DNA of 50,614 nucleotides from Puniceicoccales bacterium (GCA_031268315.1 JAIRXK010000041.1:1-50614), one strand, 5' to 3'. Shown: positions 9,390 through 18,220, counted from the first letter of the stretch. The notes: generated from the letters alone by a model not told the origin. Program-made: numbers and translations.

Positions 9390-9440
9390 GCGGTGAAGTT
9401 TTTCATTTTGGGAAAGAAAATACCTTGCAAAGGAAAAAAT
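9390..9440. repeat. Direct repeat, copy downstream of the kinase-like gene
   Basis: About 50 bp (GCGGTG, then a stretch around TTTCATTTTGGGAAAG and ACCTTGCAAAGGAAAAAA) matching 11306-11357 in the same orientation. The two copies bracket the gene 9448-11205. On the minus strand the unit contains an ATG-AAA-AAC-TTC start like that of the kinase gene, so it may be the 5' relic of a second gene copy. The rest of the 9212-9447 gap holds no gene I can see. Confidence 0.75.
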
Positions 9441-9447
9441 ATTGGTT

Positions 9448-11205
9448 CTATTGTTTTAAATACGGATTAGCAATTTTTCTCAGCTCGACGGTGCGTCTAT
9501 TACAGTCGCGCTTAAATTCATCGCTTTCATTGATTTCTTTTATCGCTTCAAAGGAAACGATGTTTGAAATTTTTGTATCGAGGCCATTTATTGTTAATGC
9601 ATTCCAACGCCCAGTACGTTCCAATTCATACCAAAACCCTGCCAGCAATTTTGAGTTTGTTAATTCTCCGCAAGGAATCACTGTATCAGTAAAGTTATAA
9701 CATTGATTAAGGAGCTTATTCGCATAGGTGTATAATTTATAAGCAGATTCTCTTATTGCGTTTGCATTACCCCATCCATCATTATCTAAAATATAGCTGT
9801 TATTTTTCCCATAAAAATCTTTTAACATACTTAACCTCGCATTCATAAATTGTAGCTCTTTGCCGTACTGTGTTATTTTTGGGTCTCTTCCTGCATCGGT
9901 AAGCATTTTGCTAAGACTCGCAGCGTCAAGCTGATCAAGTTTAGCTTTAAAATTTTTAGTTATGTACGGAAAATGGGGAGCAGTGCATGCTTGAATATAT
10001 CTCATGGATAGATCATTTCCCATCTTTTGAGAAGCACTTGGCAGGCAAAGGTCATTGTCAATGCCAGCAAACTCTATTTTATCATCTTTAAAATTAATCA
10101 AAATATTTCCTAGGTTTCGATCCATTTGGCCGCTGATGAAATCCAAAATTTGCAATTCAGATGCTTCTTTAATTAATTTCACAATATGCTTCACTTTAAG
10201 ATCATTATAGATATGATTTCCCGCCGCCATATCCACATTCTTCCCCATAGCAGCAAAATTAGTTAATTCTACTCCCTCGCGAAATGGCATTGCAAAGCTG
10301 CAGGATCTACTTACTCCAAATGTAAGAATATTTGCTTCTTCATCGATTCTATAGGCATTCTCTTCACTATTCTTCGAAGCATCTACGCAAAATTCATCCA
10401 AACCTTGGGAATAAAAGTGCTGCGAAAGTAATGCTGAGAAGAAGCTTCGTGTAGCAAAATCCTGGGCGAATGCTCCTGCCTTATTTGGAGTCATGTCAAT
10501 AACTTCATGTGAAATCTGGTAATTGTCATAGCAATTGACACAATTTCTATAAAATTTAAGCACCGAATCTTTACCATTAATTTTAACTTTGTATAATTTC
10601 GCCATTCTGGTATTAGCGAATGGCGGACTTTTTGTAAGCGCGATAGTATCATCTTCACTTATCTCGCCGACATACTTCTTTGGAATAGATCCGCCACTGA
10701 GTAATTGCACACCGGAATCCGCTGGATCCTCGTTTGGCTGCCCTGAAAGTGATGGACTTCCCTGAATCAAATTGGATTTCTTTTCATTGCTGTGCGAATT
10801 TTTAGATTTATTTTCACTTAACTCCGCTCGCACCCTTTCGGCGGGGGAATTGGTGGCAGCGGCCAAGATGGCAAACATTCTTCCATAGCCGACTGAGGTT
10901 CTAAAAAATCCACGAAATAGCCACATGAGAAAGGCCACAGCCACATTGCACTCAAAATTTACCGCGATCATCTCGAGGTGTTCGCGAATCGTTGGCTTGA
11001 TTTGGATGTCCTCGACGCATAGGCAGTACTTGAACTTGCCCGTGCCCTTCATTTTCATAAAAATGATGTTCGTTACATCCGTTTGGCCCGCAGGGGATGA
11101 GGGCGACGCAACGATAAAATTTTTACCTTTAACCCCATCTATATCTACCATAACTTCACACATCAAATTAACAGAGCATTTGAGGAAGTCAACGAAATTT
11201 TTCAT
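9448..11205 (-). CDS. PI-kinase/FAM20-like protein kinase, effector candidate
   Basis: 585 residues. Kinase hallmarks: a VLKFYR strand with a candidate ATP-binding Lys217; a catalytic loop DFISGQMDRNLGN with Asp362 and Asn367; and a metal-binding GIDND (Asp383, Asp385). The DRxxxN-then-DxD order is typical of PI3/PI4 kinases, FAM20 and related atypical kinases, not of classical bacterial Ser/Thr kinases with HRDxxxxN. The target could be a lipid or a protein. Residues 85-117 are moderately hydrophobic, and 120-190 are Ser/Asn-rich and probably disordered. No signal peptide is seen. The gene is single, flanked by direct repeats, and lacks the TTGAC-N16 promoter found before other effector-like genes. 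The N-terminal 120 residues are unlike anything I recognise. Confidence 0.65.
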   Translation of the reverse strand: MKNFVDFLKCSVNLMCEVMVDIDGVKGKNFIVASPSSPAGQTDVTNIIFMKMKGTGKFKYCLCVEDIQIKPTIREHLEMIAVNFECNVAVAFLMWLFRGFFRTSVGYGRMFAILAAATNSPAERVRAELSENKSKNSHSNEKKSNLIQGSPSLSGQPNEDPADSGVQLLSGGSIPKKYVGEISEDDTIALTKSPPFANTRMAKLYKVKINGKDSVLKFYRNCVNCYDNYQISHEVIDMTPNKAGAFAQDFATRSFFSALLSQHFYSQGLDEFCVDASKNSEENAYRIDEEANILTFGVSRSCSFAMPFREGVELTNFAAMGKNVDMAAGNHIYNDLKVKHIVKLIKEASELQILDFISGQMDRNLGNILINFKDDKIEFAGIDNDLCLPSASQKMGNDLSMRYIQACTAPHFPYITKNFKAKLDQLDAASLSKMLTDAGRDPKITQYGKELQFMNARLSMLKDFYGKNNSYILDNDGWGNANAIRESAYKLYTYANKLLNQCYNFTDTVIPCGELTNSKLLAGFWYELERTGRWNALTINGLDTKISNIVSFEAIKEINESDEFKRDCNRRTVELRKIANPYLKQ

Positions 11206-11305
11206 TTTTGGGAAAATTTATTTTTTCCAGGCCAGTAACCGCAGCCGGAGTATTGGTAATTTGCGTTGGACTTTGATTGCTTACAGTCGGCCGGATCATT
11301 CGAAG

Positions 11306-11357
11306 GCGGTGGAATTTTTTCATTTTTGGGAAAAATACCTTGCAAAGGAAAAAAAAT
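11306..11357. repeat. Direct repeat, copy upstream of the kinase-like gene
   Basis: Partner of 9390-9440. A third, shorter match (11194-11220) covers the start codon region of the kinase gene. On the minus strand the copy opens a 44-codon frame from about 11335 (MKKFHRLRMIRPTVS...) that runs over the kinase start and stops at TGA just inside it; it could be a short leader gene or a relic. Confidence 0.7.
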
Positions 11358-11451
11358 ACACCAACAAAGTTGAAGCTTTTGTGAATTTCAGGGTGTCCGC
11401 TTGCCGTGCAGCCGGTGGATGGTTCTAAGATATGAGATTTACAGAGATGGC

Positions 11452-11457
11452 AGGAGG
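11452..11457 (+). promoter_or_regulatory. Strong ribosome binding site of the small basic protein
   Basis: An AGGAGG-type Shine-Dalgarno immediately before the ATG at 11462 decides the start and suggests high expression. Confidence 0.75.
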
Positions 11458-11461
11458 AATT

Positions 11462-11620
11462 ATGTCAAGGCATTCAAGTTTGAAGAAAATAGGTGGTGGA
11501 ACGACGGAAAAGCGCACGGTGCTTACGCGCTATGAGCGCATTGCGCTCCTCAGGAAGCGCGGGCAATGGAGTGACGGCCAACGCATTACCGGGCTTCTGA
11601 AGACAAAGCCCGAGGAATAA
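11462..11620 (+). CDS. PVC small basic protein
   Basis: 52 residues starting MSRHSSLKKIGGG and continuing RTVLTRYERIALLRKRG and WSDGQRITGLLKTKP. This matches the small basic protein family described in Chlamydiae, Verrucomicrobia and Planctomycetes (TIGR04137-type; pattern MSRHSSL, then VLTRxERI, then a GL-PKT end). Its function is unknown. The start at 11462 is preferred over the upstream ATG at 11432 because GGAGGA lies 4-5 bp before it and because family members begin with MSRHSSL. It lies just upstream of the pseudouridine synthase gene and may be co-transcribed. It is the strongest taxonomic marker in the window. Confidence 0.9.
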   Translation: MSRHSSLKKIGGGTTEKRTVLTRYERIALLRKRGQWSDGQRITGLLKTKPEE

Positions 11621-11648
11621 TTTTACTGCTGCGGTGGAAAAATGATTT

Positions 11649-12431
11649 ATGATTTCCCTTCGGGAAGGATGCGCGGCATTGCAGGTGGCCCTGCACAGGC
11701 GGGCGGCCATCGTCAACTTTGACTGCAATGGGCTATTTGCCGTTGAAAAACCGGCGGGCGTCATGGCCCATCCGAATGGCATCGGCGACATCGGTGTCTC
11801 TCTGCTTTCTGCCCCATACGACCCGGATCAGCAAGCATTTCTAGTGAAAATGGACGGTGCAATTTGCCCCATCTATCTTCTCAACCGCATTGACTCTCCA
11901 ACCCAGGGACTTGTCCTCCTGTCCCCGCGCCTGGATACGGCCGTGGCCGTGCGGGATTGCTTCAAAAAATTTCAAGTGAAAAAGACCTACTATGCCATTG
12001 TGCGCAGGGGCCCGTGGCGCCATGGCCAGTGGAGTGACTGGGCCAGGGAGGTGGGCCACGGAACGTTCGTGCGTATGGTTCCCGGAACGGCGGTGCACAT
12101 GCGCACAAATGTGAGTCGTGGACAGGAATTTCAAATGGACGGCATGCGCTGTCTTCAACTTTTTCTCCATCCGGAAACGGGCAGGACCCACCAGCTGCGA
12201 TTCCAATGTGCCCGCCGCGGTTTTCCCATTGCCGGCGACCGCACCTACGGCGACTTTAAATTCAATGTCCAATTTCGCCAGGCAACGGGAAGTAAAAATT
12301 GCCAATTGCTTGCCGCGAAAATCGCCGTTAACTACGAAGTCGACGAGAAAAATTTCACCTTCTGCGCCTCCTCTCCGTCAATAGAGCCGTTTCTCTCAGC
12401 GCTGAAAAATTTCCAAGCGCTTCCCCAGTGA
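11649..12431 (+). CDS. RluA-family RNA pseudouridine synthase
   Basis: 260 residues. The enzyme isomerises uridine to pseudouridine in rRNA or tRNA. Family blocks in order: VEKPAGVMAHP (entry strand), LNRIDSPTQGLVLLS (active-site loop, normally HRLDxxTSGLLL; the catalytic Asp is kept although His is Asn), KKTYYAIVRRG, and HPETGRTHQLRFQCA with GDRTYG. There is no S4 domain at the N-terminus, so it resembles the RluA/TruC type rather than RluC/D. The exact target uridine cannot be assigned. Its 3' end overlaps the convergent atpH-like gene by 36 bp. The GC content and codon use look like the housekeeping neighbours. Confidence 0.88.
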   Translation: MISLREGCAALQVALHRRAAIVNFDCNGLFAVEKPAGVMAHPNGIGDIGVSLLSAPYDPDQQAFLVKMDGAICPIYLLNRIDSPTQGLVLLSPRLDTAVAVRDCFKKFQVKKTYYAIVRRGPWRHGQWSDWAREVGHGTFVRMVPGTAVHMRTNVSRGQEFQMDGMRCLQLFLHPETGRTHQLRFQCARRGFPIAGDRTYGDFKFNVQFRQATGSKNCQLLAAKIAVNYEVDEKNFTFCASSPSIEPFLSALKNFQALPQ

Positions 12432-12779
12432 CATCTCCCAGCGCTGGTCACCGACGGTCACACGAATACCGGCGATGAGTGATCGATCTTCGCAGTTGAT
12501 CAATTGGACGGGACGGCCCAATTTTTTGGAAAATTTCTCCGAAAGTCTTTCGACGTCCACGCCGCCGAGATGGCCGGGTGATTGAACGACGGCAACTCCG
12601 TAAATTTGCCAACGGCGAATGGCGAACGCCAGGAGCTTAAAAAAAATAAGCCGCTTTTCCCGAGAAAATGTGCTCATTCCATCGGATATTGCATCCATGC
12701 ATGCTTCACCATCGCCATATTCCATGGCCAATGCGGCGATGCGACGTGCTAAATGTTCCATGCGCGGATTTTTTTTCAT
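12396..12779 (-). CDS. atpH: F1Fo ATP synthase delta subunit, shortened and alone
   Basis: 127 residues. The C-terminal half carries the delta-subunit signature: VQSPGHLGG, then LSEKFSKKLGRPVQL, then EDRSLIAGIRVTVGDQRWEMSLGKRLE (the usual pattern is D-x-S-L-I-G-G-x-x-V-x-x-G-D, then D-x-S and R-L). The normal subunit is about 175-180 residues with a six-helix N-terminal domain that binds the top of the alpha subunits; here only about 65 residues precede the conserved part, so that domain is compact or reduced. Delta normally sits directly before atpA in the atp operon, but here the flanks are rluA-type and RDD genes, and atpA lies about 29 kb away. Low-complexity AT-rich sequence precedes the ATG. 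Confidence 0.75.
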   Translation of the reverse strand: MKKNPRMEHLARRIAALAMEYGDGEACMDAISDGMSTFSREKRLIFFKLLAFAIRRWQIYGVAVVQSPGHLGGVDVERLSEKFSKKLGRPVQLINCEDRSLIAGIRVTVGDQRWEMSLGKRLEIFQR

Positions 12780-12882
12780 CGTACTCTGCTAAAATTCTTA
12801 AAAAATTTCTAAAAAAATCAATAATTTTTGTGAAAACTTTTTGCATAGTGGAAAATTTTTTCCCAGATTGGGTCCAAAGGCA

Positions 12883-13440
12883 ATGAAACCAAAGATGCAA
12901 TCAAAAGCAGACCGGAAGGCACAGGGCAGCGTGGCGGGAACTTTTTTTCGCACCCTGGCCTATGCGATGGACATTTTTCTCGCCCTTCTGCTGGCAATGG
13001 TGCTTTTAAGTCTATGGATTCTGCCGCGCTACCATGGATTGGGATTGGAAGTGCTGCAAAAGCTACGGGGCAGCGGCCTACAGCTAAGCTCCACCGCATT
13101 GGCTTCGCTTTCGAAGGATGAGCAGATGGCCCTCCTCCGGCTGCTCGGCACATTCCAGTGGGTGACCATGGCCGTCATTTTTTTCCATTTCTTTCTCGGC
13201 GAAATGCTTGGCAACGGCTCATCCATCGGAAAGAGAATCTTTCGCATGCGGGTTGTCTCCAATGGCCCCAACAGGCCCTACAATGCACTGCTCATTTGCT
13301 CGAGGACCATGATTTCCACCGTCTGCGCCATGGTGCTGTTTCCGTTCCTTGCCGTCAATTTCATTGTCGCACTTTTCCGGAAAGATCGCAGGTGCATTCA
13401 CGACTTACTGACCGGAACATGGGTAGTTCGGCTGATGTAG
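12883..13440 (+). CDS. RDD-family membrane protein
   Basis: 185 residues from the ATG at 12883; an in-frame TTG at 12841 is less likely. It has four hydrophobic segments. RDD hallmarks are the Arg and Asp in the first helix (RTLAYAMDIFLALLL), the GSSIGKRIFRMRVV block, and the C-terminal RRCIHDLLTGTWVV motif (usual form R-x-x-H-D-x-x-x-G-T-x-V). RDD proteins are small membrane proteins of mostly unknown role; some act in Na+/H+ exchange. The gene diverges from atpH with about 100 bp between them. The substrate is not predictable. Confidence 0.85.
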   Translation: MKPKMQSKADRKAQGSVAGTFFRTLAYAMDIFLALLLAMVLLSLWILPRYHGLGLEVLQKLRGSGLQLSSTALASLSKDEQMALLRLLGTFQWVTMAVIFFHFFLGEMLGNGSSIGKRIFRMRVVSNGPNRPYNALLICSRTMISTVCAMVLFPFLAVNFIVALFRKDRRCIHDLLTGTWVVRLM

Positions 13441-13503
13441 GCACTTGGCAAACGAAGTGCACCCACCGCCGGCAAGGGAAAATTTTTCCCATTGGGGCTT
13501 TTC
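13441..13503. terminator. Hairpins between convergent genes
   Basis: GCACTT (13441-13446) pairs with AAGTGC (13455-13460) around an 8-nt loop, and a second self-complementary stretch, GGGAAAA with TTTTCCC, follows at about 13478. They lie between the ends of the RDD gene and the convergent repeat-protein gene. No clear T tract is seen, so this is a weak call. Confidence 0.4.
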
Positions 13504-14364
13504 CTACCGTTCAGCGTCAAAGTCATCGAATTGGCTATCATCCACCGCCGAACTGCCCATATTGAGAATATCGTCGTTTTCAACCCCGTCGTTTTCACTC
13601 TCCTGCTCTAAATTTTTCTTTCCCGCTCCAAAAAAATTAAAAAAACCGCTTGGTTTCTTTTGATCCGACTCAACTGCGGCTTGCTTTTGAGTCGACTCAA
13701 TTGCGGTTTGCATGGCACTGGTAAGTGCTTGCGCATCACTGTCAAGTTCTTCTTTTTTACTGGGATCAGTACGGGCACTTTTGTCGAGAGACTCAATTTT
13801 TAACCTGAAGAAATCGTATAGTTCCGGCAAAACCCTCTTTATCTCCTGGAGCAGGGCATAGAGTATGCCGTGGGACTTGTCGGAGCCACTTGGCGCAGCG
13901 CTCTCCGTACCATTGCTTTCCGGCATTTCCATCTGATCACCTTCCGGCTCATCGAATTCAAACTCATTGAGGTCGGAAACGGAAAAGTCTGCGGACTTTT
14001 TTTCGCCCGACACGAATGGATTAAATGCTCCCTGGGAATTGGGCATTTGCTGCAACTTTCCATCGGGTGCGCCCGACTGCTTCGCAATGCCGAATGGGTC
14101 AAATGCTCCCTGGGAATTGGGCATTTGCTGCAACTTTCCATTGGACGCACTCGACTGCTTCGCAATGCCGAATGGGTCAAATGCTTCCGATGGTTTATTT
14201 GCAATTCCCGCATAGTTCGGGGTGTTCACCTGCTCAGTGAGGGAATTTGTCGTTGGATCGCTGTTGTTCACGCTTTTTGGCGCTGCATTTGCCCCCGATG
14301 TCACCCGATTCTGCACCTCCGGCGAGGTGTAACTGCCGCCCATATTCTGACCTATGTTGTTCAT
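13504..14364 (-). CDS. Repeat-containing acidic protein, effector candidate
   Basis: 286 residues starting MNNIGQNMGGSYTSPE at 14364. The open frame extends 51 codons upstream, but that part is rich in Phe, Ile and Lys and covers the promoter, so it is not taken as coding. A 26-residue unit (AFDPFGIAKQS, then GKLQQMPNSQG; 78 bp) is repeated twice with a partial third copy. It is followed by an acidic Glu/Asp segment, a helical stretch (ILYALLQEIKRVLPELYDFF) and an acidic tail. There are no membrane segments and no recognised domain. The DPFG/NPF tripeptides could act as eukaryotic EH-domain or adaptor-binding motifs; this is speculative. A TTGAA-N16-TAAAAT promoter lies 10 bp before the start. 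Confidence 0.65.
   Translation of the reverse strand: MNNIGQNMGGSYTSPEVQNRVTSGANAAPKSVNNSDPTTNSLTEQVNTPNYAGIANKPSEAFDPFGIAKQSSASNGKLQQMPNSQGAFDPFGIAKQSGAPDGKLQQMPNSQGAFNPFVSGEKKSADFSVSDLNEFEFDEPEGDQMEMPESNGTESAAPSGSDKSHGILYALLQEIKRVLPELYDFFRLKIESLDKSARTDPSKKEELDSDAQALTSAMQTAIESTQKQAAVESDQKKPSGFFNFFGAGKKNLEQESENDGVENDDILNMGSSAVDDSQFDDFDAER
14023..14192. repeat. 78-bp tandem repeat
   Basis: Units at 14023-14100 and 14101-14178 and a partial unit from 14179. Each encodes 26 residues in frame. The near-identity suggests recent expansion. Confidence 0.9.
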
Positions 14365-14402
14365 GGTAGTTCGAATTTTAGCAAAAATTTCACGAATTTC
14401 AA
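14365..14402 (-). promoter_or_regulatory. Promoter before the repeat protein
   Basis: Minus strand TTGAAA (14397-14402), 16-bp spacer, TAAAAT (14375-14380), then 10 bp to the ATG. No Shine-Dalgarno site is seen. Confidence 0.55.
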
Positions 14403-14580
14403 GAAAAAATATTATTTTTTCACTCAATTGCAAAAAGATGATTCTTTTCCAGCCAAACGGATTTTTTAAGCCATACCATTTCAAAATAAACACTCGGGCC
14501 AAGCAGCTGAAACGCAATATCTCAGGGAAGATTTACTGAATTTAAAGGCAAATGCCATCGGAATGGATGAGCGGCGGCGT

Positions 14581-16173
14581 TCATCCAACGGCATCCATAT
14601 TTTTTGCCCATTTAATTGAGGAATGCATATTTTTCTTTGCCGCCGGTACGGCCGGGGTAGATGCAGACAAAAGCGGCAAGCGTGAGTGCCAAAACTCCCA
14701 TGCTAAACATGATGCTTTCAATGAGCTGCTTCCAAAAAAAAGGATTGATTTTTTTCTAGCGATGCCGGACGCAATTGGAGTTTCAGGGTAGACTTCCATC
14801 GCTTTGCTTTTCCGCCGCTCCAACAAAATGTCATTTTTGGCTGCTTTAGCAGGAAGATTGTTTCGAATTTTGTTTTTTTTCGGGCCAGTTATTTTTGGAC
14901 AATTCTTTTCTAGTTTCTCAAGGAATGCTTTTTTTTGATCAGAAAATGGCAATTTATCATTCACTACGCTATCGGCCAATGCCAATCCCTTCGCACGATC
15001 CATGTTTTTCGACGCGAGCATTTGAATCAGGGCATCGCAGTCCCCGGAGTCGAGCAGTGTGATCCCATCTGCCTGGCCATCGAAAAGTTTTGATAAAAAC
15101 TTTGCCGCCTCGTCCGAATGGCCCAAGTGACACATTTTGCACAAAATTGGAAAGAGCAATCCAATGAAAGTACTTCCCACAATACCTTTGATGCAGCCAT
15201 CATTTTCTTCATGTGATGCAATTTTCACAAAAACATTTGCCAGACTTTCAATGCCATATTTTTCTAAAAGTTTATCCATTTTGTGGAACGTATTCTTTGC
15301 GGAAAGAATTTCATTCTTTAGCGCATTTTCATCGAGGGAAGGCCCATTTTTTCCAACGCCCACGCTTTCCTCTTGCCGCGTTTCAGCGCCAAGGGGATCC
15401 CCACCATCGCCCTTGTCTGCACTGTCCGCAGGCTGCAATTCGTTGGGTTGGAAATTTTCCATCGCCTCCATTGCCTTCCCGATAGCTCTGATATTTTCAT
15501 TGCCAGCGAGTGCACCTAGAATTTCGTTCGTGCGTCCACGGCTTGCCTACGCAAAGTCCGCCGCTATGGTAGCGACTGAAATTTGATTTCCATCGGATGC
15601 TAATGCGAGATTTATCACACCTGGGAAAAATTTTATTGCAGTGGAAATGTTGATATTTTTCGACAGTAAAATTTTTACTCTATCTTCTGGGTTCAATGCG
15701 CCCAGCAGGCGCATTTGAGAAATGGGACTGTTCGCACTTGCAATAAATTTTGCAGCTTCATCGCTGTGATTCAACGCACACGCGGCGCCTATGATTTCTG
15801 CGAGATCACCGTAGACCCCACATTCATTTGCAATACTTTTCCACGCATTGGCATAGGATCCATCGGACCTGCAAGAAATAAAAACATTTACTGCAGCCGC
15901 TGAATCCGCACGGTTGAGCAGGCGACAGCCTCGAAGGGCTCATTTTCATTGGCAAGAATTTGCCCTTTCAGCCCCCACACTGAATTCACTTTTTCCCCTT
16001 GCAATCGTGGAAGCAATTTGTATCGGCTGCGACTGAATGTTGGGTGAAATTCCCAATGAATTTGGACCCGGTTCCGTGAAATTGGAACCCGATTGACCCT
16101 CCAATTGGGAACAATTTCCAGTGAAATTGGCCGAGTAAAATGAGCCTGACGAAGTATGATCCACTGTATTCAT
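14581..16173 (-). pseudogene. Decayed effector-like gene with helical repeats and a lost C-terminal anchor
   Basis: One frame runs from MNTVDHTSSG (16173) to 14581, broken by stops near 15947, 15941 and 15547 and needing frameshifts. An alternative frame over 15890-15965 (ILANENEPFEAVAC) matches the later in-frame ILGALAGNENIRAIG, so a shift is needed there. Two repeat-like blocks share the motif HSDEAAKF followed by a helical stretch ending in SKN. Only 15471-14581 (296 codons, start MEAMENFQ) remains uninterrupted. In its 3' part a shift inside runs of seven A and eight T (about 14740-14765) would restore LIESIMFSMGVLALTLAAFV, a membrane anchor, and a stop at about 14612. The gene may be dead, or rescued by slippage. 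The TTGACT-N16-TAGCAT promoter survives. Confidence 0.65.
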
Positions 16174-16217
16174 AGTATCTTGTCGAAAGATGCTAGCCAA
16201 TATCTCTTAAAAGTCAA
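16174..16217 (-). promoter_or_regulatory. Promoter of the decayed gene
   Basis: Minus strand TTGACT (16212-16217), 16-bp spacer, TAGCAT (16190-16195), then 16 bp to the ATG at 16173. Confidence 0.5.
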
Positions 16218-16247
16218 TGCCATTTAAAAAAGTGTGAATACTCCGAC

Positions 16248-17987
16248 TCACTCGGATTTATTAAACTGCGCCTGATGCATTTGCGCATAGATGCCGTTGG
16301 GATTTTTCAGGAGCTCTTCTTCGGTCCCCGATTCCGCGATGCCACAATTATTGAGGACGAGAATAAAATTTACCCGCGAAAGTGTAGTCAGTCGATGGGC
16401 AATGATGAGAACCGTCTTATCCTCCATGAGATTGTTAAGTGCCTCTTGAATGTTTGCCTCCGACCGATTGTCGAGGGCGCTGGTAGCTTCGTCAAGGATG
16501 ACAATGGGCGAATTTCGAACCATGGCGCGGGCGATGGCGATGCGCTGTTTTTGCCCCCCGGAGAGCAGGATTCCCCGCTCACCGACGGGCGTTTCCAATC
16601 CCAGGGGCAAAGATGCGATAAAATCTTCGAGATAGGCTAGTCTAACGGCCGTTTTTACATCCTCCTCCGTCCCTTTAAAGTTTCCGAGGAGAATATTTTC
16701 GCGTATCGTTCCTGAAAATAAAAAATTATCCTGAAACACGATGGCCATGCTACGGTGCAGCCGCGCTATCGGGATGGATTGGATATTTTGCCCGTCAATT
16801 TCAATGGCCCCGCCGGTCACATCGTAAAGGCGGGCGAGTAGATGGATGAGCGAAGTTTTTCCGCCGCCAGAGTGGCCAACAATGCCCACTGTTTTTCCAG
16901 CGGGAATGGAAAAATTAATATTTTTTAGCACGGGTTGTCCCGGCTGATATTCGAAGGAAACATCGCGAAAGGTAATTTCGGAGTCGAGGCAAATGGGCTC
17001 CGCATCCTCTTCAAATGCTGCAGGAGACGTGGAATTCATTTTCAGTGTTTCCTGAATTCTTTCGACGGCGACCAGGGATGCCTGCACGGCCACAAAATTA
17101 TTTCCGATGTTTTTTATGGGCGTATACATCAGCAATAGCGCGGCGATGAAAGATACAAACGCGCCACTGCTCATGTGGCCACTTTGCACCAGCCAACCCC
17201 CCAGGAGAAGCACCAGTGAGAGGCCGATGGCCACGATAAAATGCATCACCGGTGATAGCCAATTGGAATGGCGCGTCATGCGCATGGACACGGCGAAAAT
17301 TTCATTCAAAAGTCCGTGAAAGTGCCGCTCGCGATTGGCCTGGAGGCCGTAGGAAATGATGGTGCGATTGCCCTGGCAAACCTCGTTGTAAAAAACGGTG
17401 GCCGACGCGCCCGAGTGGTCATTTTTTTTCGTAAGGAATCGCATTTTTTTTCGGACAATGCGTATGGGAAAATAGATAAAAATGACGGTTAGTAGGGCAA
17501 GAAATGCCAATTTCCATGAATTAATGAAAAGGACCACCGTCAGGCCGATACTGGAAAATATCCGCGTAATAAATGCCTTACCATTGCCCATTAAGTTTTT
17601 AAACCCAGTTTCCGCATCCTGATTAAAGTGCAGCGCAATGGTGCCGGAATCACTGCGATCGAAGAAGCACACATCCATGGAGAGCAATTTGTGGAAAAGT
17701 TCCTTTTTAGCATCGAGGGTAACGCGATTGCCAACCCACGCATTGGCGTAGGCGGAAAAATAAATGCACAGTCCCTGGGCCAGGCTGAATAGTATAATGC
17801 ATGTGGGAATGAATAACGAGTTGGCAAAATTGTGTCCAAGAATGACCTGGTCCACATAGGGCCGTAAAAATGCTGCAATGATGGCATCCATCGTACCCAC
17901 AGGAATGGTCAACAATGCGGCCAAAAAAACCATCCACCTATAGGGACGAAGCCGCGACCAAAGAAAATGAGCGAGTGGAAACTTCAT
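16248..17987 (-). CDS. MsbA-type ABC exporter (lipid A flippase or similar)
   Basis: 579 residues from MKFPLAHFLW at 17987; the frame continues 11 codons to 18020, and either start is possible. It is a half-transporter: a six-helix exporter domain in residues 1-310, then an ATPase domain with Walker A GHSGGGKTS, Q-loop VFQDNFLFSGTI, signature LSGGQKQRIAIARA, Walker B IVILDEATSALD and the H-loop in IIAHRLTTL. The sequence fits the MsbA/lipid exporter group, which moves lipid A-core across the inner membrane as a homodimer. Specificity cannot be proven from sequence, and a multidrug exporter is the alternative. The neighbours do not help: a decayed gene lies downstream and a tRNA upstream. Confidence 0.87.
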   Translation of the reverse strand: MKFPLAHFLWSRLRPYRWMVFLAALLTIPVGTMDAIIAAFLRPYVDQVILGHNFANSLFIPTCIILFSLAQGLCIYFSAYANAWVGNRVTLDAKKELFHKLLSMDVCFFDRSDSGTIALHFNQDAETGFKNLMGNGKAFITRIFSSIGLTVVLFINSWKLAFLALLTVIFIYFPIRIVRKKMRFLTKKNDHSGASATVFYNEVCQGNRTIISYGLQANRERHFHGLLNEIFAVSMRMTRHSNWLSPVMHFIVAIGLSLVLLLGGWLVQSGHMSSGAFVSFIAALLLMYTPIKNIGNNFVAVQASLVAVERIQETLKMNSTSPAAFEEDAEPICLDSEITFRDVSFEYQPGQPVLKNINFSIPAGKTVGIVGHSGGGKTSLIHLLARLYDVTGGAIEIDGQNIQSIPIARLHRSMAIVFQDNFLFSGTIRENILLGNFKGTEEDVKTAVRLAYLEDFIASLPLGLETPVGERGILLSGGQKQRIAIARAMVRNSPIVILDEATSALDNRSEANIQEALNNLMEDKTVLIIAHRLTTLSRVNFILVLNNCGIAESGTEEELLKNPNGIYAQMHQAQFNKSE

Positions 17988-18220
17988 AGGAATTTTCACA
18001 CCATCCAAAAGGCAGTGCATCGGGTGGAAATTTTATCTGTGGCTGACGTTCTCCACCCTTGCGAAGGAGGAAAAAATAAAATTCCCGTGTAATCAAGGAA
18101 AATTTTAAAAAATTTCCGCGGTCCAGAGGGGAGATTCTAGGGACACTTCGCCTTCATAAAAAATGGCCCTAGAAAAGTCCCTATTATCCTTTGGAGCCCT
18201 TATAGGCCTCATGGATGCTA

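Noticed and set aside
10925..11428. 167-codon plus-strand frame over the kinase start
   Set aside because: It is antisense to the kinase N-terminus, has no plausible start signals and crosses the direct repeat.
15946..16200. TGA read as Trp to join the broken pieces at 15941-15948 and 25946
   Set aside because: Confident genes such as rluA-type, pfp and ftsY end in TGA and use TGG for Trp, so the standard code holds.
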